The translations under genes were made by a program, and so were the position numbers. A stretch of 5,161 nucleotides of DNA. Origin: Myxococcales bacterium (lineage in GTDB: Bacteria; Myxococcota_A; Polyangia; Haliangiales; J016). Position 1 is the first letter of the stretch; each line of letters opens with the position of its first letter. A model generated the notes under the pieces. The model was not told where the DNA came from. It searched no databases and saw only the letters and a list, made by a program, of their open reading frames with translations. The stretch covers positions 1-5,161 of the forward strand of contig JABAAV010000090.1 in the NCBI GenBank assembly GCA_014238595.1. The letters are read 5' to 3'. Positions 1 to 5,161 of the stretch are shown one piece after another.

Positions 1-1
1 G

Positions 2-667
2 TTTGGTATGACTATGGTATTAGAAAAGCATGTCGATGGTTTGGTTTCGGGCTTGAAAGCAGGATATCGCGAAACAATGTTGCCCGCATTACAAATTATT
101 GGGATTAAACAAGATGTAAAACGTGCAACAGGAATGTATATGATGGTGTTGAAGGATAAATTACTCTTTTTTGCTGATGCGACTGTGAATATTGATCCTG
201 ACGCAGAGATTTTAGCAGACATTGCAATTCAAGTAGCCGACTCTGTTGTTTCGTTAGGGGTTCATCCACGGGTTGCCATGATTTCTTTCTCTAACTTTGG
301 TGAGCAACGTTATGACGAAACCAAAAAAGTAAAACGTGCTATGAATATTGTACGAGATTTGCGCCCTGATATTGAAATTGATGGTGAGATGCAAGCAGAT
401 TTTGCATTAAACAAACACCAAATGGATGAAATGTATCCGTTTTGTCGATTGACCGATGCTGCTAATGTGCTTGTTTTTCCGACATTAACATCGGGTAATG
501 CCGCGTATAAACTTTTATCTTCTATTGGTGGAGCACGTGCGATAGGTCCTATTTTGTTGGGCATTGCTAAGCCCGTGTCTGTACTTCCTCCCGATATATC
601 TGTTGATGGGATTGTCGATATGATTGCTTACACTGTACGGATGGCACAAATAGAACATTCAGAGTAA
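2..667 (+). CDS. maeB: NADP-dependent malic enzyme, C-terminal phosphotransacetylase-like domain (partial, 5' end outside window)
   Basis: This is the C-terminal end of a MaeB-type malic enzyme, which oxidatively decarboxylates malate to pyruvate with NADP in the cytoplasm. In this family an N-terminal malic-enzyme domain is fused to a phosphotransacetylase (PTA)-like domain; in E. coli MaeB the PTA part is regarded as regulatory, sensing acetyl-CoA. Only about 221 residues of the PTA-like part are visible. The frame is open to the left edge (codons TTT GGT precede the ATG at 8), and 'FGMTMV...HVDGLVSGL' is an internal family motif, so the ATG at 8 is not a start. Counting from that Met, diagnostic segments are FADATVNIDPDAE (55-67), RVAMISFSNFG (88-98), DGEMQAD (125-131), NVLVFP (153-158) and GGARAIGPILLGIAKPV (174-190). 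SFSNFG and DGEMQAD favour MaeB over free-standing Pta, which usually has SFST and GELQFDAA-like sequence. A stand-alone Pta is the less likely alternative. The stop TAA is at 665-667, closely followed by tsaE. Confidence 0.9.
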   Translation, partial: FGMTMVLEKHVDGLVSGLKAGYRETMLPALQIIGIKQDVKRATGMYMMVLKDKLLFFADATVNIDPDAEILADIAIQVADSVVSLGVHPRVAMISFSNFGEQRYDETKKVKRAMNIVRDLRPDIEIDGEMQADFALNKHQMDEMYPFCRLTDAANVLVFPTLTSGNAAYKLLSSIGGARAIGPILLGIAKPVSVLPPDISVDGIVDMIAYTVRMAQIEHSE

Positions 668-695
668 CTCACATCATATCTTGGATGGTGTCGTC

Positions 696-1208
696 ATGGT
701 CAAACCGCATAAGTTACAACAGATAAACGATGATGAAAATATGAGAATTATTCGACGGTGGCAGTCACATTCTTCTCGAGAAACATTTGCCATAGGCAAA
801 CAAATAGGTACAACGATTCAATGTGGGTTAAGTATTGGACTCGTCGGTGATCTGGGTGTAGGAAAAACCCTGTTCGTACAGGGTTTAGCTGTAGGATTGG
901 GTGTGTCTGAACAAGAACCTGTGGTGAGTCCCACATTTTCGATTGTTCATCATCATATGAGTGGACGGATTGCGTTGATTCATGCAGATTTATATCGACT
1001 AGAGCATTCCAGTTCATTGGAACATATTGGCATTGAAGAATGGATGGATGATCAGCATGTGGTTGTCATTGAATGGAGCAATCGTTTTGCAGTGCTTCCT
1101 ACCGATGCATTAGAAATTCATATCACTCGTCAATCTTCACGGATTGATCATCGTTGTATCGATATTATGGGTTTATGTGATGTTCCATGGCTTCCTAGTG
1201 TTAAATAA
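696..1208 (+). CDS. tsaE: tRNA threonylcarbamoyladenosine biosynthesis protein TsaE (YjeE family ATPase)
   Basis: TsaE is the small cytoplasmic P-loop ATPase that works with TsaB and TsaD to put threonylcarbamoyl on A37 of ANN-decoding tRNAs. Counting from the ATG at 696 (170 aa), the Walker A loop GDLGVGKT is at 51-58, the family motif SPTF at 78-81, HADLYRL at 96-102, GIEEW at 112-116, and the conserved acidic-Trp pair EW at 126-127 after a hydrophobic strand (VVVI). This is the complete set expected for an active TsaE, which is usually 150-170 aa. Start choice: the same frame also opens at TTG 681 and ATG 741. I prefer 696 because a weak GGA-type ribosome site (683-685) precedes it, while 681 has none and 741 has only a poor one; 741 would still keep the whole domain (155 aa). 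It starts 28 bases after the maeB stop, so co-transcription is likely. The last 25 or so residues are not conserved in a way I can recognise. No aminoglycoside-phosphotransferase-like or tsaB gene follows; the next DNA is a decayed repeat-protein fragment on the other strand. Confidence 0.93.
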   Translation: MVKPHKLQQINDDENMRIIRRWQSHSSRETFAIGKQIGTTIQCGLSIGLVGDLGVGKTLFVQGLAVGLGVSEQEPVVSPTFSIVHHHMSGRIALIHADLYRLEHSSSLEHIGIEEWMDDQHVVVIEWSNRFAVLPTDALEIHITRQSSRIDHRCIDIMGLCDVPWLPSVK

Positions 1209-1220
1209 AAATCGTCTTAG

Positions 1221-1478
1221 TTAACAATGATTAATCTGTTGTAATGCCAGTAGTATTGACATGGTGAATGAGAATCATCAATCATTGGATTGAACACTCA
1301 ATTGTCTACTAACAGATTTCAATATTGGTAGTGATATCGATGTGACATTGTTTATAAAGGTAGCTTATCAATTTGCGAGCCATCAATGTTAGTGCGAATA
1401 TGGATGATCCCTATGAAATTCGAAGATTTGTCAATTCCAATTTAACTCACGAACCACAGTTTTGAGTGATGTTAATTT
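1221..1478 (-). pseudogene. Decayed 3' end of a leucine-rich / receptor-L-domain-like repeat gene
   Basis: Read on the - strand, this otherwise empty convergent gap still encodes pieces of the same repeat type as the large gene beside it, broken by stops and frame changes. In the frame of the neighbouring gene, 1478 to about 1434 reads KLTSLKTVVRELNWN and then a stop. A second frame, about 1439-1365, gives LTNLRIS, a stop, then GSSIFALTLMARKLISYL. Returning to the first frame, about 1352-1281 reads NNVTSISLPILKSVSRQLSV..., a textbook 23-residue unit, followed by stops. The next stretch in another frame (LMILIHHVNTTGITT) resembles the closing cap of the intact gene, and the first frame ends HC-TAA at 1221-1226, as the intact gene ends GC-TAA. 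Bases 1331-1355 match 20 of 25 positions of 3068-3092 inside the intact array. I infer a dead paralogue or duplicated 3' end whose upstream part was deleted. Boundaries are approximate. Confidence 0.72.
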
Positions 1479-1544
1479 TATTATTTTTTATTATTGAATG
1501 ATTGTTATGTGAGGATGCGTCATGGTTCAATGATAAAAACATTG
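1479..1544. other. AT-rich spacer between repeat-gene relic and repeat gene
   Basis: This short stretch lies directly after the stop of the large - strand gene. It is AT-rich, with a run of six T at 1484-1489, and has stops in the continuation of the large gene's frame. The only pairing I see is a 5-base inverted repeat, CAATG at 1528-1532 and CATTG at 1540-1544, with a 7-base A-rich loop. That is too weak to call a terminator. No gene or RNA is visible. Confidence 0.4.
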
Positions 1545-4500
1545 TTAGCAACCGTTTCTGTTGTTATTAATGGATGTGGAAGCGGGAGGGGACCTGAGAT
1601 AACGAATCACATTATCCACAACGGATTGACATAGGGACTTGTTGGTGCTGATATTAAAAGTCCGAGTAACGGATGATAGATATGATAGTAGCAATATTCT
1701 GAGGCTAGAATTGTCTGTGATAGTTAAATAATACGTATCAATTAAGTTTGACAATGATACCTCTGTCAAAGCCTTTAGCTCATAGATCTTTAAATCAGCC
1801 ACAAATGTCAATTTTGGCAATGATATCGTTATCAAGGTCTGTAGAGAAGTGATGTCCAAAGTTTTTGAGATCGCTGTTAGTTCGGGTGCATTGATTGATC
1901 TCAAGCTATCCATCGCATTGAGCCTCCAATCGTTTCCTATTGTTGTTAGTTCTGGAAGAGATAATGATTTCAGACTGTCTGCGTTCCTAATTCGAAAATC
2001 ATTGCCTATGCTTTCAAGTGCTGATAGATCTAATGCCGACAGAGCATCGGTATCAATGATTTTTAAATACTGATTTGCAGATGTTAATTTCGGCATTAAG
2101 ATTTCAACCAAATTACTGAGATTGTAAAACAGTATGGAAGACCCTACAGAAGTTAATTCTGGCAGTGATATCGATGTGAGGTTATGCACGTTAGTGATAG
2201 AAATCTTCCCTGATATAGATGTGAGTGCTGGCATTGATAGCGATTGTGGTGGGGAGGATTTTGTATTTAATAAATACAAAAAGTTACCTCCAATCGTTGT
2301 CAATGCGGGGAATGACACTGATCTCAAATTCGGCAGATTTCTGAGAGAGAAAATATATCCCACAGATGTGAGTGATGGTACATCAAATGATGTAAGGGAG
2401 TTCATATTTTGAAAGAAACAATTAGTGCCTACAGTCCTGAGTAGAGGCAATGATAAGGATGTAAGGTTGTGCATGGTGCCGAACTGAATAATTCTTACAG
2501 TATAGAGTAGAGGGAATGACAACGACGTAAGGGATTCAAGGTTGATGAGAGTTAATGTCTGAGATACTGATGTGAGTAGAGGCAATGATAAAGATGTCAG
2601 ACCAGACATCCCAGAGATTAGAAAACTTTCTCCAACCGATGTGAGTTGTGACAATGACAATGATGTTAAACGATGAGTATTAGAAAATTCAAGACTACCT
2701 CCAATCGATTCGAGTCGTGGCAATGACAATGAGCTTAACCTATATGTTCCATGTGGCGAAAAATCTCTTCCAATCGATGTGAGTACTGGAAATGACAGTG
2801 ATTTCAGATACCCTACTCCATCGATGGACAAAGTTCTTTCAATCGATTCAAGTGCTGGAAATGACAGTGATTGTATCCGATACAGATAGCTGATCGCAAG
2901 AAGATTTCCAACCGATGTGAGTTGTGATAATATCACTGATTTTACACGAAGCAGAGAAATCAACGAGAAACTACCTCCAATCGATTCGAGTCGTGGCAAT
3001 GACACCGATATTAAGTAGTCCATATTTCTAATCGTAAAATATGTTCCAACCGACATGAGCGATTGAAGTGATATTGATATCACGTTGTTCATGTATCTAA
3101 TCACAAGATATGTTTCCACAGATGTGAGTGCTGGTAATGACACTGATGTCAAGGCGTTCATTGAAGATATGTTCACATAACTACCCACAGATGTGAGTGC
3201 CGGTAGTGAAATAGATGTCAGTGAAGTGTTGGACTGTATATGCATAGAGCCTGTTATTTGACATAAGCGAATGAGTGAAATGGCAGTGATTGAGCTATTG
3301 TTTTTGATCGTTATAGAGCCAGATATCTTAGTGTAGTGTCGGTTAGTACCATCGACATTTACGACAAGCTCTGTATTAAATTGATTGATATCATCGATTG
3401 ATGTGAAGTTACCCGTCCATGTGGCACCGTTATTGCAGGCCTCTGTTGCTAATTCAGTGGCCGTTGGTGGATCGGTACTTCCGATAGGCAAGCATTGTCT
3501 GGATATACCTTGGGATTGTACTATTTCATCTTCATATTCTCTGTAAGTGTTCCATTCACGGAAATCCATGTAAAAACTTGTTCCCATTTGCGTGATATGT
3601 CCAGCCGAACAATCAGGGCATTCTAATGACGGATCGGGATTGTCACGATCAGGTAAGCTCCATGGATCGCGAGTCGATGTGCGTCCATTGCTGCAGGTAG
3701 CAGAGCATTTATTACCTGTCAGTCCTACAGATTCTCCCGTGCGTTCAAGTGTGACGACATTGGGAACACGATTGGCAAGGCCATTGCGGGGCTGATTTGT
3801 AAAGCGAATTTCTCCAATTGTTTTTGGTGCGTCATGGTAAAGTTCATAATCATTTCCAGGTATTGTATTTTGAGTGGTAGGACAACAATCATCGCAGATA
3901 CCATATCTTCCATAACTAGAGTTACGATAGTCTTCACGCTCACGACGATAAGAGGCAGAGGTAATGTCAGGCGATAAAGAGTCATACTGTTTCGCCCAGT
4001 CATAACGTTGAATGTTGGGATAGATAAGGGTTTGATTTGTGGTTCCATAATTTAACGTTAACAGATAGGGTTCACTGTCATAATAGCCCGAGGTACGCCA
4101 CCATGATTGACCCACACCACCACCAGGAGGTGCATCAAAATTTTTGTTATGCGGGGCAGGATCTGGGTTTGATGTGACAGTGGGGGAGCGCTCGCTTAAT
4201 GAGGTCAAGGCTGAGGGATATAAAGAAGTTCTAACACCATCAATGTGAATGATATCTTTTTGTTCTCGATAATAATAGGTATAATCAAAGGCACAGGCAT
4301 AGAGATCAGTTGATGGCAGAATAATACAAACTTTTAAATGTTCCGTGTCGGATTGTAGCCTGTTTTCGCCAGATAATGGTAGTGCATCGACATCACGAGT
4401 TCCATGACATTCATTGTCTGGAGCACCCCAGACAATGTTGTTTAAAGGTGAACCGATTTCAGGAAAACTGGCGGTGTGATCCGTAAGATAGGGCTCAACC

Positions 4501-5161
4501 AAAACTCCAAATAATTCAGAATAATCTATCGTATTTTCTCTGCTGTATTCACGCTCTTGCAATAGGCCATCATAGCTTCGTATATCGGCATGAGGATAAT
4601 CTTCGTCGCCATCTGTTGGGACACCAGATGGAACGGTTCTGTCAAAGACGACAGCTTGGTTATTGTTTTCGCTTCCGGTGGTATCCCAGTGATAATAGCG
4701 AGAAATACCAATACGGTATGATTTGAGGTCTGTGTTTGTTGGTGCACAGACAGGCCCTGAAACAAAACCAAGCAATGGAACCTGCTGTCCTGTTGACAAC
4801 GGGTTTGACACTGCTGTTGTTGCTCCTAGGGTTTGTTCTGTATGTCGTTTTAGCAGTTGTGTTTCAGGAAGAAACGATGCTTTGAGTTCGAGCTGATTGG
4901 TTTTCGGTGTCAGGGCAAAGAGTGAATAATGTTGATCATCGGGTGATGGTGCCGTGGTGTTTTTATCCCAGAAGGACAATGTGGCAGGCGGATAAATCTC
5001 GGTACCATAAGGCTCTAAGGCAAGCATGATATCAGGAGCAACATGCCGCGGAAGACTCCATGGTAGACGCAACGGCGAGACTGATGTCATGGAAAGTATC
5101 GGGTCATCGCCATGAGGGAATTTAATGAAACTCTCTGGAGCAAGTGTCAATGCTGCGCTGG
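1545..5161 (-). CDS. Large secreted/surface-type protein: unrecognised N-terminal half plus about 24 tandem LRR / receptor-L-domain-like repeats (5' partial)
   Basis: The reading frame runs from the right edge to TAA at 1545-1547. The first in-window start is TTG at 5150 (1,201 codons), but the frame is open upstream (…Ser-Ala-Ala before it) and no ribosome site is visible, so the true start is probably outside; the Ser-Ala-Ala could be the tail of a signal peptide, which is inference. Numbering from the TTG: residues 1 to about 600 match no family I know. They are rich in Tyr, Pro, Asp and Asn, with Cys groups at 419/422/423, 482/486, 511/514, 553 and 572. Residues about 605-1173 are a solenoid of 22-26-residue units with consensus LTSLSLPxLTSVGxxLxIxxMxx, like receptor L domains and fungal Ecm33-type cell-wall proteins; BspA-type LRR_5 repeats are the alternative. 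A cap follows (Cys1174 to final Cys1201). No transmembrane helix, LPXTG or autotransporter signature is seen in the visible part. The cysteines and solenoid suggest an exported ligand-binding or adhesive protein. Function is unknown. It converges on tsaE. Confidence 0.88.
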   Translation of the reverse strand, partial: SAALTLAPESFIKFPHGDDPILSMTSVSPLRLPWSLPRHVAPDIMLALEPYGTEIYPPATLSFWDKNTTAPSPDDQHYSLFALTPKTNQLELKASFLPETQLLKRHTEQTLGATTAVSNPLSTGQQVPLLGFVSGPVCAPTNTDLKSYRIGISRYYHWDTTGSENNNQAVVFDRTVPSGVPTDGDEDYPHADIRSYDGLLQEREYSRENTIDYSELFGVLVEPYLTDHTASFPEIGSPLNNIVWGAPDNECHGTRDVDALPLSGENRLQSDTEHLKVCIILPSTDLYACAFDYTYYYREQKDIIHIDGVRTSLYPSALTSLSERSPTVTSNPDPAPHNKNFDAPPGGGVGQSWWRTSGYYDSEPYLLTLNYGTTNQTLIYPNIQRYDWAKQYDSLSPDITSASYRREREDYRNSSYGRYGICDDCCPTTQNTIPGNDYELYHDAPKTIGEIRFTNQPRNGLANRVPNVVTLERTGESVGLTGNKCSATCSNGRTSTRDPWSLPDRDNPDPSLECPDCSAGHITQMGTSFYMDFREWNTYREYEDEIVQSQGISRQCLPIGSTDPPTATELATEACNNGATWTGNFTSIDDINQFNTELVVNVDGTNRHYTKISGSITIKNNSSITAISLIRLCQITGSMHIQSNTSLTSISLPALTSVGSYVNISSMNALTSVSLPALTSVETYLVIRYMNNVISISLQSLMSVGTYFTIRNMDYLISVSLPRLESIGGSFSLISLLRVKSVILSQLTSVGNLLAISYLYRIQSLSFPALESIERTLSIDGVGYLKSLSFPVLTSIGRDFSPHGTYRLSSLSLPRLESIGGSLEFSNTHRLTSLSLSQLTSVGESFLISGMSGLTSLSLPLLTSVSQTLTLINLESLTSLSFPLLYTVRIIQFGTMHNLTSLSLPLLRTVGTNCFFQNMNSLTSFDVPSLTSVGYIFSLRNLPNLRSVSFPALTTIGGNFLYLLNTKSSPPQSLSMPALTSISGKISITNVHNLTSISLPELTSVGSSILFYNLSNLVEILMPKLTSANQYLKIIDTDALSALDLSALESIGNDFRIRNADSLKSLSLPELTTIGNDWRLNAMDSLRSINAPELTAISKTLDITSLQTLITISLPKLTFVADLKIYELKALTEVSLSNLIDTYYLTITDNSSLRILLLSYLSSVTRTFNISTNKSLCQSVVDNVIRYLRSPPASTSINNNRNGC
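2694..2728. repeat. 35-base exact direct repeat, copy 1 (within LRR array)
   Basis: Bases 2694-2728 are identical to 2970-3004 over 35 positions. The distance is 276 bases, exactly four 69-base units. The encoded segment is LPRLESIGGS on the - strand. Identity at the nucleotide level, beyond what the protein requires, points to duplication or gene conversion of a block of repeats. Confidence 0.9.
2970..3004. repeat. 35-base exact direct repeat, copy 2 (within LRR array)
   Basis: This is the second copy of the segment at 2694-2728, four repeat units away. The adjacent units also correspond: both copies are followed on the coding strand by a unit ending SQLTSVG, and about 21 bases around 2631-2651 recur around 2907-2927, again 276 bases apart. 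The duplicated block is therefore larger than the 35 exact bases. Confidence 0.9.

Larger units (their letters stand above)
1632..3338 (-). repeat. Tandem 69-base (23-residue) leucine-rich repeat array inside the large gene
   Basis: About 24 units lie head to tail in frame. The equivalent point of each unit (the Thr-Ser of LTSVG, seen on the + strand as variants of GATGTGAGT) falls at 3190, 3121, 3052, 2983, 2914, 2845, 2776, 2707, 2638, 2569 and 2500, exactly 69 bases apart, and then continues to about 1666. Departures are one unit of 66 bases (2500 to 2434), one of 78 bases (2296 to 2218), and the first spacing upstream of 3190, which is 66 bases. Central units (about 2430-3240) are most alike; units toward the 3' end (1632-2100) are more diverged and less Ser/Thr regular. 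Leu/Ile at fixed positions marks beta strands of a solenoid. Confidence 0.93.

Noticed and set aside
310..1017. - strand frames opposite maeB (310-564) and tsaE (748-1017)
   Set aside because: They lie antisense to two conserved housekeeping genes whose motifs fix the + strand frame.
1221..1245. Possible hairpin after tsaE (AACA…TGTT around GATTAATC)
   Set aside because: The pairing is about 4 bases and is not followed by a T-run, so it does not support a terminator. The bases are better explained as the end of the decayed repeat gene.
1528..1544. Inverted repeat CAATG/CATTG as a terminator of the large gene
   Set aside because: The stem is only 5 bases and AT-rich, overlaps the end of the gap right at the stop codon, and has no U-run in the right place on the - strand.
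1849..2412. Open + strand frames at 1849-2073 and 2134-2412 opposite the LRR array
   Set aside because: They are antisense to a clearly coding repeat frame and owe their openness to its 69-base periodicity. Their translations are shadows of the repeats, with no ribosome sites or family features.
2430..3240. Regularly spaced repeats resembling a CRISPR array
   Set aside because: The 69-base period is a multiple of three, stays in one open frame and encodes a leucine-rich repeat. The units are diverged throughout, with no constant repeat and unique spacer pattern.
3592..4771. Other open frames at 3592-3795 (+), 3725-4048 (-) and 4526-4771 (-)
   Set aside because: All overlap the long - strand frame, show no recognisable protein features and lack supporting start signals.
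5148..5150. TTG at 5150 as the true start of the large gene
   Set aside because: The frame stays open to the window edge, the 11 upstream bases hold no ribosome site, and the residues just before it look like the end of a leader sequence. The gene is treated as 5' partial.

Overview
This window is a junction between a housekeeping gene pair and a large accessory surface-protein gene in a moderately AT-rich bacterium. The two genes on the + strand are the 3' end of maeB (the phosphotransacetylase-like C-terminal part of NADP-dependent malic enzyme) and tsaE (the P-loop ATPase of tRNA t6A synthesis). Both look like the proteobacterial or 'deltaproteobacterial' versions. I cannot name a genus. 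The long secreted-looking repeat protein, with its cysteine-bounded C-terminal cap, recalls predatory or social Gram-negative lineages, but that is an impression only.

Layout: 1-667 holds the maeB C-terminus, cut by the left edge. tsaE follows closely (best start 696, end 1208), probably in the same transcript. From 1221 to about 1478, on the - strand, lies a frameshifted and stop-riddled relic of the 3' end of a leucine-rich-repeat (receptor-L-domain-like) gene. About 66 bases of AT-rich spacer come next. From 1545 to the right edge, on the - strand, is a gene of at least 1,204 codons, open at its 5' end. It encodes about 600 residues of unrecognised, Tyr/Pro/Cys-containing sequence, then about 24 tandem repeats of near-constant 23-residue (69-base) length, then a short cap ending in Cys.

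The two sides converge tail to tail. The housekeeping genes have no visible functional link with the repeat protein. The most interesting points are the repeat protein itself (novel N-terminal half, L-domain-like solenoid), evidence that its repeats grew by duplication of a four-unit 276-base block, and the decayed copy of a related gene end squeezed between it and tsaE. Together they suggest a locus where repeat-protein genes have been duplicated, shuffled and lost.
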